Assembly (NCBI GenBank): GCA_001789855.1
Contig: MGAT01000017.1
Span: 1,954 to 11,459 of the forward strand
Reading direction: 5' to 3'
From: Candidatus Roizmanbacteria bacterium RIFCSPLOWO2_01_FULL_44_13
GTDB lineage: Bacteria; Patescibacteriota; Microgenomatia; UBA1406; GWC2-37-13
Length of the DNA: 9,506 nucleotides
Under the pieces are notes generated by a model. That model was not told the origin of the DNA, ran no database searches, and saw only the letters and a list, made by a program, of their open reading frames with translations. The position numbers and the translations under genes are program-made. This document shows positions 1 to 6,246 of this stretch, piece by piece. Numbering within the stretch: position 1 is the first letter of the stretch; each line of letters opens with the position of its first letter.

Positions 1-151
1 TGGCGTTGTTGACAAAAACCGAGGTCCCCGGAGATGAGACGACTTTCAATCTGCCGTAGGCATTCTGGCGGTCAAAAATGAAAAAGCGGATGACGACAAA
101 GGCCATAAACAAGCCTATCAATATCAAAAGGAGTGTCAATTTATTTCTCAT
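1..151 (-). CDS. PEGA-like domain membrane protein, N-terminal fragment
   Basis: This reading frame starts at an ATG (complement of 149-151) and runs off the left edge, so only about 50 residues are visible. Residues 1-7 are short and basic, and residues about 8-26 form a hydrophobic helix that would be a signal anchor or uncleaved signal peptide. The segment after it (GRLKVVSSPGTSVFVNNA) matches the opening of PEGA domains, which are small surface beta-domains with a G-x-L-x-V-x-S-x-P-G pattern. That would place the protein at the cell envelope with its bulk outside the membrane. It is divergent from the plus-strand gene at 217 and has its own promoter-like sequence. The total length and any further domains cannot be seen. 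The frame is well supported; the PEGA assignment rests on one short motif. Confidence 0.65.
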   Translation of the reverse strand, partial: MRNKLTLLLILIGLFMAFVVIRFFIFDRQNAYGRLKVVSSPGTSVFVNNA

Positions 152-162
152 ACGGCAGTAAT

Positions 163-191
163 ATTGTATTCCAATCAGGAAAATAATTCAA
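163..191 (-). promoter_or_regulatory. Promoter for the PEGA-like gene
   Basis: Reading the minus strand, TTGAAT (191-186) is followed by a 17-base spacer and TACAAT (168-163), a good sigma-70-type pair. Transcription would begin near 156, only about five bases before the ATG, so the leader would be almost absent. Confidence 0.5.
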
Positions 192-201
192 CGTTTAGCT
201 T

Positions 202-210
202 TGTTATAAT
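202..210 (+). promoter_or_regulatory. Extended -10 promoter for the gene at 217
   Basis: TGTTATAAT is a perfect extended -10 element (TG, one base, TATAAT). No convincing -35 box lies 16-18 bases upstream, which is usual for extended -10 promoters. The expected transcription start falls at about 217, the same base as the GTG start codon, so the mRNA would be leaderless. Confidence 0.6.
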
Positions 211-216
211 GAAATT

Positions 217-756
217 GTGGTGGAAGCAAAGACTGATAAAAAGATTGGTCTCTCCGCGCCTTCTTTTTTTCCCCAATTCTATTATCTATTATTATCTCTT
301 CTTAAAATCAAGATCGTCAACGAATTAACGGACGAAAGAGAAATTAAAAAACTGGCTTACCAACTGATTGAGTCGATGACCAATTCGAGTTCAGAAATAG
401 AAAAATTGTCGCCTGAAGAATTTGACAAATTTATAAATACCAGACGAGTCAGAAGACTGCCGTTGGAGAAGAATGCGAAGGAAAAAGTTTATAGTCAAGG
501 CATGCATGTATATCTTCCTTTGACTAATGGGGTCGTATCTTTTGTTAATGGTAATGTCTACGATCCAAAACCATTCGAATCTTTGGTCCTGGTTTTGCCA
601 GGAGACGTTCACCGGCACATAAGCCGCAATGGCACCGAACCGGCGATAGTCTTGACCATGAATACCTTCTGTTTGACCTGGGGTCACAAGGTGAAGTTTA
701 ATGCTCCCAATTCTGAAAGATTTCCTTCGATTAAAAGACACATCAGAATAAAATAA
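217..756 (+). CDS. Hypothetical protein, possibly cupin-like at the C-terminus
   Basis: I do not recognise this 179-residue protein. The GTG at 217 is chosen because it sits six bases after a perfect extended -10 box, which fits a leaderless transcript; the next codon is also GTG. Residues about 18-32 are hydrophobic but short and lie within a protein that is otherwise soluble and charged. Residues about 40-75 look helical and acidic. The C-terminal half alternates hydrophobic strands and turns, including a stretch around 120-150 with LPGDVHRH followed by a strand ending in a Trp-Gly turn. That resembles a small cupin barrel, but the usual histidine/glutamate metal pattern is not clearly present, so this is a guess. 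It ends 16 bases before the stop of the convergent permease gene, with no clear terminator between. Confidence 0.6.
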   Translation: MVEAKTDKKIGLSAPSFFPQFYYLLLSLLKIKIVNELTDEREIKKLAYQLIESMTNSSSEIEKLSPEEFDKFINTRRVRRLPLEKNAKEKVYSQGMHVYLPLTNGVVSFVNGNVYDPKPFESLVLVLPGDVHRHISRNGTEPAIVLTMNTFCLTWGHKVKFNAPNSERFPSIKRHIRIK

Positions 757-771
757 CGGGAGGGGTGGAGT

Positions 772-1641
772 TTAACCGGCTTTAATCAAAATCACGCCGG
801 CGAGCATTATCAAGCTACCCAGCCACACTGACTTTCTCGGCTTGTCTCCAAAAACAAACCAGGCAAATACCAAAACAAAAAATACTTCCAGTTTTTTGAT
901 TCCGGAAACGAGCGCGACCGGCCCTTCGGTGATTCCGTACAAATAAAGAAGCGCGAGAACGGTATAGACAATTCCGTTTAAAGATAGGTTCCAAAAATTG
1001 TTTTTTAGACTGGCTACCCATTTTTTATCTCTGCCGATTATGTAAAAACTAATCAAAACCGTCATCATTATGTTTTCGAGCAACAGCAAAAACGACTGAT
1101 TTACGGGTCGGATATTTTTAAGTGCGAATTTGTCAAAAATCGAAGTCAACGGCATCATTGTTACGGCAAACAAATACGCTCGCGAACCTTTGTTGGTCAG
1201 CAACGTCTTGAATGGTTTAAAAAAATTCTCTCTCGCCTCTTCGACTTTGAGAAAATAACCGCCGACGATGATAAGAACCAGTCCTATTAACGGAAAAATT
1301 TTTATTGCTTCCGACAAAGAAACCAAGGCGAGCAGGTACTGAAAAACTATTCCAAAAAAAGCCAGAGGAACTACCTCGGATACAAGGCTTCCCTTCAACG
1401 ACTTCAAAGCCAGAGTTTTTAGATAGGCAAAACTGAACACCGAGGCCAACGTCGCCAGCCAGAAGACTGTGTTTAACTTTGGTAACCCGTCTTTTAGCGC
1501 CGGATATATTAGAAACGGGATCGAAAAAGAAAATAGAGCCCAGGAAACGAGCGAGGCGCTAATATTGTTCAGGGCTTTTTTATTGAGGATGACGGAAACC
1601 GCCGAAACCAACGCCGAAGAAAATGCATACCAAAACCACAT
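772..1641 (-). CDS. EamA/DMT-family permease
   Basis: This 289-residue protein has about ten predicted transmembrane helices arranged as two EamA repeats, the standard architecture of the drug/metabolite transporter superfamily (usual length 280-300). The first repeat ends in the helix pair around 85-131. The second ends around 240-288, where the sequence GPVALVSGIKKLEVFF, a short GDKPRK loop and a final glycine-rich helix match the family's typical C-terminus. Members export or import small metabolites such as amino acids, sugars or nucleotides across the inner membrane; the substrate cannot be inferred. It is transcribed away from the argG leader, and its start lies within 25 bases of that promoter, so the two could share regulation. 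The ATG at the complement of 1639-1641 starts directly at the first helix. No Shine-Dalgarno sequence is visible. Confidence 0.9.
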   Translation of the reverse strand: MWFWYAFSSALVSAVSVILNKKALNNISASLVSWALFSFSIPFLIYPALKDGLPKLNTVFWLATLASVFSFAYLKTLALKSLKGSLVSEVVPLAFFGIVFQYLLALVSLSEAIKIFPLIGLVLIIVGGYFLKVEEARENFFKPFKTLLTNKGSRAYLFAVTMMPLTSIFDKFALKNIRPVNQSFLLLLENIMMTVLISFYIIGRDKKWVASLKNNFWNLSLNGIVYTVLALLYLYGITEGPVALVSGIKKLEVFFVLVFAWFVFGDKPRKSVWLGSLIMLAGVILIKAG

Positions 1642-1647
1642 ACAGTA

Positions 1648-1656
1648 TGATATAAT
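1648..1656 (+). promoter_or_regulatory. Extended -10 promoter of the argG-argH leader
   Basis: TGATATAAT is a perfect extended -10 element. The expected transcription start is about 1663, two bases before an ATG. The same AT-rich patch read on the minus strand offers TATTAT or TATCAT ahead of the permease start, so this is probably a compact divergent promoter region. Confidence 0.6.
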
Positions 1657-1664
1657 AAAAAATT

Positions 1665-1736
1665 ATGAAAATACTGCTTTCGTCCAATTTCGCTTCAAGG
1701 CGACTCTTTGGGGAGGGTAGTATTTTACTGGCCTAA
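1665..1736 (+). CDS. Possible 23-residue arginine-codon leader peptide
   Basis: An ATG at 1665 opens a 23-codon ORF ending in TAA at 1734-1736, reading MKILLSSNFASRRLFGEGS then ILLA. It begins about two bases after the predicted transcription start, so it would be translated leaderless. Two adjacent arginine codons, AGG and CGA (1698-1703), lie directly before the left arm of a strong hairpin, and an intrinsic terminator follows before argG. Downstream genes are argG-, argH- and argS-related. This is the layout of a transcription-attenuation leader that senses charged arginyl-tRNA. Against it, two arginines in 23 codons could be chance, and I could not find a clean antiterminator whose formation depends on ribosome stalling there. 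The peptide resembles no family I know. Confidence 0.35.
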   Translation: MKILLSSNFASRRLFGEGSILLA

Positions 1737-1741
1737 AGAGT
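1703..1741 (+). promoter_or_regulatory. Leader hairpin with a competing pairing
   Basis: Bases 1703-1712 (ACTCTTTGGG) pair with 1732-1741 (CCTAAAGAGT-type arm) over ten base pairs including one G-U. A smaller AGTA/TACT hairpin (1719-1722 with 1726-1729) sits inside the loop. The 5' arm can instead pair with the region before the terminator: 1710-1721 with 1751-1762, about eleven of twelve positions with one mismatch. That alternative excludes the first stem. A third short option pairs GGCG at 1699-1702 with CGCC at 1763-1766, inside the terminator's left arm. Mutually exclusive structures of this kind are typical of regulated leaders, either attenuators or riboswitches. I matched no known riboswitch class. 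Confidence 0.5.
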
Positions 1742-1761
1742 AAAAATTGAATTACCATCCC

Positions 1762-1786
1762 CCGCCCAAATCCGGGCGGTTTTTTT
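1762..1786 (+). terminator. Intrinsic terminator in the argG leader
   Basis: CCGCCC (1762-1767) and GGGCGG (1774-1779) form a six-base-pair GC stem with a six-base loop, followed at once by seven T residues (1780-1786). No plus-strand gene precedes it other than the short leader ORF, and argG begins 31 bases later. It therefore either attenuates transcription into argG or ends a small RNA of about 120 bases. Confidence 0.75.
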
Positions 1787-1817
1787 ATGGCCAGAATTAT
1801 GAATTTAAATTAAACAT

Positions 1818-3074
1818 ATGAAATTACCAAAACAGTCAAAAGACTTTGAAGAAAACAAAAAACACAATAAAAAAGTTTTATTAATGTATTCGGGAGGGGT
1901 TGATACCTCTATTTGTGTTTATTTGTTAAAACATTTTTATGGCTACCAAGTAATAACATTGACAATTGACGTTTGTCAGGATAAAAACTGGTCAAAAATC
2001 ATGGCTAAAAAGGCCAAACAGCTTGGTGCAATAAAAACAATTATTTATGACGGAAAAAACGAATACGCCGATAAATATTTGTCACATATTATCAAGGCCA
2101 ATGCTTTATACGACGACTATTATCCGGTTGGCACCTCGATCGCTCGACCCTGGCAGGCAAAAATAGGGGTTGAAATTGCCAAAAAAGAAAAGGTCGCCGC
2201 TATCGCCCACGGCAACAAAGGTAGAGGCGCCGGTGCCTTCCAGTTCAATATGGTATTTAACTATTTTTCTGACGGAAAAATTAAACTGGTCGCTCCCATT
2301 GGCGACTGGTGGCCGACGCGCCAGGATGAGATAGAATTTGCCATCGCAAATAATATTCCTATTCCCGTCGAAAAAGAGAATCCGTTCAGTTACGACGACA
2401 ACATTATGTCAAACGCCATAAATTATGGAGACATCGACGATATTGAAAAAGCTGTCCCTGAAGAAGCGTTTAAGTGGACTGCCCCAGTGGAAAAAGCTCC
2501 GGATAAGCCGGAATCAATTAAGATTGAATTCAAAAATGGTTTGCCGGTTATCCTCAATGACAAAAAAATGAAACTGTCAGACCTGATACAAACTTTAAAT
2601 ATTGTCGCCGGAAAACATGGGGTAGGTAGAATCGACATGGTTGAAAACGGATTGTATGGCAATAAATTTAAATGGGTTTATGAAGCGCCGGCGGCACAGA
2701 TTATTATCTATTGCCATAAAGAAATCGAAAAACTGGTTTTGCCGAAGGAAACTCTTAATTTTAAGCACCACGTTATCGATAAAAAATTTGCCTCGCTAAT
2801 CTATCATGCTTTGGTTTATAGCCCTCTGGCTAAAGCACTAATGTGTTTTATAGATTATGTTCAGCCTTATATCGAGGGCAAAATTACGATAAAACTTTTT
2901 AAAGGAAATTTTACCGTTATTAAGCGGCAATCTAAATATTCCTTGGTCGGAATTGAATCGCATAATCTGAAATTAAAACTCGATCTGGACACAATCCCTT
3001 ACGGATTTGAAGAATACAGTTTTTCTCTAAAACATCCAAAAGTTTTTGACCACCATTATGAAAAAATCAAATAA
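1818..3074 (+). CDS. argG: Divergent argininosuccinate synthase-like protein
   Basis: The 418-residue protein is full length for argininosuccinate synthase, which uses ATP to join citrulline and aspartate in the cytoplasm. The N-terminal ATP pyrophosphatase domain has the P-loop YSGGVDTS (24-31). GTSIARP (105-111) and HG (131-132) are kept, as are the synthetase-domain signatures GKHGVGRIDMVEN (265-277) and VYEAP (287-291). The substrate pocket is altered. Where the family has TGKGNDQVRF this protein has KGRGAGAFQF (134-143), losing the Thr, Asn and Asp that hold aspartate and the Arg that helps hold citrulline. The usual RSIEGG-type segment is NAINYG (199-204), losing a citrulline-binding Ser. 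S191, R110, E276 and Y288 are retained. The ATP chemistry is therefore probably intact, while the acceptor or donor may differ. It overlaps argH by 17 bases. The ATG at 1818 has no Shine-Dalgarno site; a weak TTAAAT lies eight bases before it. The gene looks more AT-rich than argS and radA. Confidence 0.88.
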   Translation: MKLPKQSKDFEENKKHNKKVLLMYSGGVDTSICVYLLKHFYGYQVITLTIDVCQDKNWSKIMAKKAKQLGAIKTIIYDGKNEYADKYLSHIIKANALYDDYYPVGTSIARPWQAKIGVEIAKKEKVAAIAHGNKGRGAGAFQFNMVFNYFSDGKIKLVAPIGDWWPTRQDEIEFAIANNIPIPVEKENPFSYDDNIMSNAINYGDIDDIEKAVPEEAFKWTAPVEKAPDKPESIKIEFKNGLPVILNDKKMKLSDLIQTLNIVAGKHGVGRIDMVENGLYGNKFKWVYEAPAAQIIIYCHKEIEKLVLPKETLNFKHHVIDKKFASLIYHALVYSPLAKALMCFIDYVQPYIEGKITIKLFKGNFTVIKRQSKYSLVGIESHNLKLKLDLDTIPYGFEEYSFSLKHPKVFDHHYEKIK

Positions 3075-4557
3075 TCCCCTTTGGGGTGAAGGAGAAAAGA
3101 AAAACTTTGGCAAAGTAGCCGTGGAATATGCCGCGGGTGACGATATTGTATTGGATAAAATTTTTGTTCAATACGAGTGCTTGGTCAATCAAGCCCACCA
3201 ATTAATGTTACTAAAACAAAATATTCTTCCTTTATCCCAAGTTAAAAAAATATTCAAAGTCTTAGAAGAAATTAAAAAACTCGATAAACAAGAAAAATTT
3301 GTCTTAAAAAAAGAGTTGGAAGACGTCCATTCAAATGTAGAACAATATGTCATTAATAAACTGGGTATCGAAATCGGGGGGAATCTCCGCCTCGGAATCG
3401 CCAGAAACGACCAAGTCTATACCGACACAAGAATGTTCATGCGGGGCAAAATCCTGTTAATCGGCCATTTATTAATCGGTTTAATAAACGGATTAAATAA
3501 CGAAGCAAAAAAGCATACAAAAACTATAATGCCCGGTTATACCCATTTGAGAGTTTCCCAGTCTATTACATACGGACATTGGCTCACGGCTAAAAGCTAT
3601 CATTTCCTTGATGACTTAAAAAATCTCATTTACGATTTTGAGCAAATAAATAAATGCCCGTTGGGTATTTTTGAAATGGCTGGAAGCCAACTGCCGCTTG
3701 ACCGTAAAATTACGGCAAAATATTTGGGTTTCGACGGAATTACAAAGAATAGTTTATACACCGCCAATAGCCGTGGTGAAATTGAAGCAAAATTGCTGGC
3801 GGATTTGTCTATATTGGCGTTGCATATAAAAAGAACCATGAATGAGGTGATACTGTGGTCGACCGACGAATTTGGTTTTTTAAAGATCGATGACCTTTAT
3901 ACCACCGGCGGTACGGCTCAACCTAATCTTAAAAATCCCGATACTCTGGAAGTAGTTAGAGCGAATTGTGCAAAAATTTATGGACGATTCTTGGAAACTT
4001 TGGTCATAATGGATAGCTTGCCATCGGGATTCAACCGGGACACTCAGCAAACCAAACCGGCCTTATTTGAAAGTATTAGCATCGTGGAAAAAACCTTACC
4101 CGTTTTTACCGGAATCATGACTAGCCTGTCGGTTAATAAGGAAAAGATGGCCAAAGCCGCCGAAATCAATTTTGCCAATGCGCCGGACGTCGCCGTTCAA
4201 ATTGCCCAAAAAGGGGGCGTTTCATTTCGAGAGGCATATAAGATAGTCAAAACCTTAATAAAACAAAAATACTTGAAAAATAGTTTTTCCGAACTGACAC
4301 CAAAAATTATTGAAAAAGTTTCAGAGAAAGTTCTTAAAAAGAAAGTAAGTCTGAATCAAAAAGATATTAATAAAGTGTCAACTTCGGATGCTTGCGTTTA
4401 TAACCGAGCAAGTGAAGGCGGACCTTCTCCCTATCAGTGTCTATTAATGATAGAAGACATTAAAAAGAAGGTTTTTCAATTAGAAAAACAGATCATAAAG
4501 AAAGAAAACAAAATTAAATCGGCGCTTAAAAAAATTACTCTTTCTGCTATCATATAG
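3058..4557 (+). CDS. argH: Divergent argininosuccinate lyase-like protein
   Basis: This is a 499-residue member of the fumarase/aspartase superfamily closest to argininosuccinate lyase, which splits argininosuccinate into arginine and fumarate as a homotetramer. Family landmarks include LWG near the N-terminus, ARNDQV (115-120), MPGYTHL (158-164), LWSTDEFGF (266-274) and NPD..E in the active-site loop. The superfamily signature GSSxMPxKxN is replaced by GGTAQPNLKN (284-293). The catalytic-loop Ser pair becomes Gly-Thr, Met becomes Gln, and the substrate-binding Lys becomes Leu. GRSRNDQ is GIARNDQ, and YN.DLQEDK is FNRDTQQTK (325-333). The ATG at 3058 is preferred over the in-frame TTG at 3046 because it places LWG where the family has it; it overlaps argG by 17 bases, suggesting coupled translation. 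At 499 residues it is longer than the usual 450-470, with a lysine-rich C-terminal tail. Substrate uncertain. Confidence 0.87.
   Translation: MKKSNNPLWGEGEKKNFGKVAVEYAAGDDIVLDKIFVQYECLVNQAHQLMLLKQNILPLSQVKKIFKVLEEIKKLDKQEKFVLKKELEDVHSNVEQYVINKLGIEIGGNLRLGIARNDQVYTDTRMFMRGKILLIGHLLIGLINGLNNEAKKHTKTIMPGYTHLRVSQSITYGHWLTAKSYHFLDDLKNLIYDFEQINKCPLGIFEMAGSQLPLDRKITAKYLGFDGITKNSLYTANSRGEIEAKLLADLSILALHIKRTMNEVILWSTDEFGFLKIDDLYTTGGTAQPNLKNPDTLEVVRANCAKIYGRFLETLVIMDSLPSGFNRDTQQTKPALFESISIVEKTLPVFTGIMTSLSVNKEKMAKAAEINFANAPDVAVQIAQKGGVSFREAYKIVKTLIKQKYLKNSFSELTPKIIEKVSEKVLKKKVSLNQKDINKVSTSDACVYNRASEGGPSPYQCLLMIEDIKKKVFQLEKQIIKKENKIKSALKKITLSAII
4545..4553 (+). promoter_or_regulatory. Possible internal promoter for argS
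   Basis: TGCTATCAT, an extended -10 element one base off consensus, lies within the last codons of argH. It is followed after eight bases by the argS ATG at 4562. A weak TTAAAA lies 16 bases upstream. This would give argS a leaderless transcript independent of argGH. Confidence 0.4.
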
Positions 4558-4561
4558 ACAC

Positions 4562-6244
4562 ATGGTCAAGGACAAAATAGTAGAGAATTTGTTTTTATCT
4601 TTAAAGAAATTCGGCCATCTTGATGCAGAAATTGACCTTCAGCCGCCGACCAATTCCGCGCACGGCGACTACTCTACTTCTGTAGCTCTTAAACTGACTA
4701 AACAGCTGAAAAAAAATCCAATGGAAATCGCCGAGGAAATCAAGAAAAACCTTCCTAAAACCGATTTCATAGAAAAAATAGAAGTCGTCAAGCCCGGGTT
4801 TATTAATTTTTGGATAAGCGATGATTATTTTCTCGACTATGCTCGAAAAGCATCAGAAGAAAAATTTGATTTTCCAGCTTTCCATTTGGGTAAAAACAAA
4901 AAAATCATGGTCGAGTTTGCCCACCCCAACACCCACAAGCTTTTTCATATCGGCCACCTGCGCAACATCTCGACCGGCGAGGCAATCGTGAGAATATTTT
5001 CTGCCGTCGGCAATAAAGTCGTTCCCGTTAACTATCAAGGAGACGTCGGCCTTCACATTGCCAAATGTTTATACGGAATCCGCCAATCGGGCGCAGACTG
5101 GAAAAAATTTAAAACGCCAAAGGAAAAAATTGAGTTCATTGGAAAAATGTATACCGAAGGAACCCAGGCATACGAAAAAAACGAAAAAGCCAAAGAGGAG
5201 ATCCTTGAAATCAACGAGATGATTTATAATGAAAGCCCGGAAATCATTCCGTTGTGGAAGGAAACGCGGCAATGGAGCTTGGACTATTTCGGCGAAGTTT
5301 ATAAAAGAGTCAGCAGCCGCTTTGACCGGTTTTACTTTGAAAGCGAGTTTTATAAACGAGGCCTTGAAATCTGCAAAAAAGCATTGAATGACGGGGTTCT
5401 CGAAAAAAGCCAGGGGGCAATCGTTTTCAATGGTAAAAAATATGGACTGGACACGAGGGTCTTCATCAACTCTAAGGGATTTCCGACTTACGAGGGAAAA
5501 GAGCTGGCTCTGGCCGAAAAAGAATTCTCCGAGTTCGGCGAGCTCGATCACAACATCCACGTCGTCACCCCCGAGCAGACAAGTTTCTTCAAAGTCACTT
5601 TCAAAGTCCAGGAACTCCTGGACGGAAAGAAATATAAAAACAAACAATACCACCTGATCTATGAGTGGGTGAAGCTAAAAACCGGAAAGATGTCGTCCCG
5701 GGAAGGGAATGTTATTGAAGGTAATTGGCTTATCGACCAGATAAAGGAAAAAATATTAAAGCAGTTCAAAGGCGATGAGAAAACCGCGGAAACTCTTGCC
5801 GTCGCCTCCGTCAAATATTCATTTCTCAAACAGGGAACCGATTCCCCGATCGCTTTCGATATTGACGAGTCGGTCGCGGTGGACGGAAATTCCGCCCCCT
5901 ACCTGATCTATACTTACGTCCGATGCCAGTCAGTTCTAAAAAAAGCAAGCGTTTCTCCGGATACTGCTGTTATTGATGCGGGCGTGGACGAATTAAATAT
6001 TCTTCGCAAGCTATATCAATTCTCCGAAGTCGTCTTAAAAGCGGCTGAAAACTATTCCCCAAGTCTTATCGCCAACTATCTTTACGAATTGTCGTCACAA
6101 TTTAACCTGTTCTACCAAAAAAACCCTATTCTCAAGGCAGAAGAAAAAACCAGGGAGTTGAGACTCTTAATAACTAAGGCAACCGCCAAGGTAATTAAAA
6201 AGGGGTTGGAGCTTCTGGGAATTATAACGGTTGAAAAAATGTAA
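4562..6244 (+). CDS. argS: Arginyl-tRNA synthetase
   Basis: This 560-residue class I synthetase attaches arginine to tRNA-Arg in the cytoplasm and is of usual family length. Residues 1-95 form the arginyl-tRNA synthetase N-terminal domain, with the characteristic HGDYSTSVALKL (34-45) and a PGFINF-type ending (78-83). The catalytic Rossmann fold carries HPNTHKLFHIGHLRN (121-135), which contains the HIGH motif. It is followed by the family's VNYQGDVGLHI (156-166). The KMSKS loop reads KMSSR (376-380). APYLIYTYVR (445-454) opens the helical DALR anticodon-binding domain, which runs to the C-terminus. All expected parts are present. It starts four bases after argH ends and stops two bases before radA, so the four genes could be one transcript, though an extra promoter-like box precedes it. 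Its composition is more GC-rich than argG and argH. Confidence 0.97.
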   Translation: MVKDKIVENLFLSLKKFGHLDAEIDLQPPTNSAHGDYSTSVALKLTKQLKKNPMEIAEEIKKNLPKTDFIEKIEVVKPGFINFWISDDYFLDYARKASEEKFDFPAFHLGKNKKIMVEFAHPNTHKLFHIGHLRNISTGEAIVRIFSAVGNKVVPVNYQGDVGLHIAKCLYGIRQSGADWKKFKTPKEKIEFIGKMYTEGTQAYEKNEKAKEEILEINEMIYNESPEIIPLWKETRQWSLDYFGEVYKRVSSRFDRFYFESEFYKRGLEICKKALNDGVLEKSQGAIVFNGKKYGLDTRVFINSKGFPTYEGKELALAEKEFSEFGELDHNIHVVTPEQTSFFKVTFKVQELLDGKKYKNKQYHLIYEWVKLKTGKMSSREGNVIEGNWLIDQIKEKILKQFKGDEKTAETLAVASVKYSFLKQGTDSPIAFDIDESVAVDGNSAPYLIYTYVRCQSVLKKASVSPDTAVIDAGVDELNILRKLYQFSEVVLKAAENYSPSLIANYLYELSSQFNLFYQKNPILKAEEKTRELRLLITKATAKVIKKGLELLGIITVEKM

Positions 6245-6246
6245 AT

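Noticed and set aside
777..801. CCGGC/GCCGG inverted repeat as a terminator for the gene at 217
   Set aside because: The loop is 15 bases, no T-run follows, and it lies in the last codons of the convergent permease gene.
1469..1720. Plus-strand 83-codon ORF antisense to the permease start
   Set aside because: It lies mostly inside the well-supported permease gene, shows no family features, and uses a different frame from the leader ORF.
1663..1786. T-box or known riboswitch in the argG leader
   Set aside because: I could not find the T-box TGGNACCGCG motif or the conserved core of any riboswitch class I know.
3046..3057. TTG at 3046 as the argH start
   Set aside because: The ATG at 3058 in the same frame puts the LWG motif at the family's usual distance from the N-terminus; the extra residues MTTI add nothing conserved.
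5069..5653. Minus-strand 194-codon ORF inside argS
   Set aside because: It is a shadow of argS, rich in Phe/Lys/Leu from reversed Lys/Glu codons, and overlaps the catalytic domain of a certain gene.
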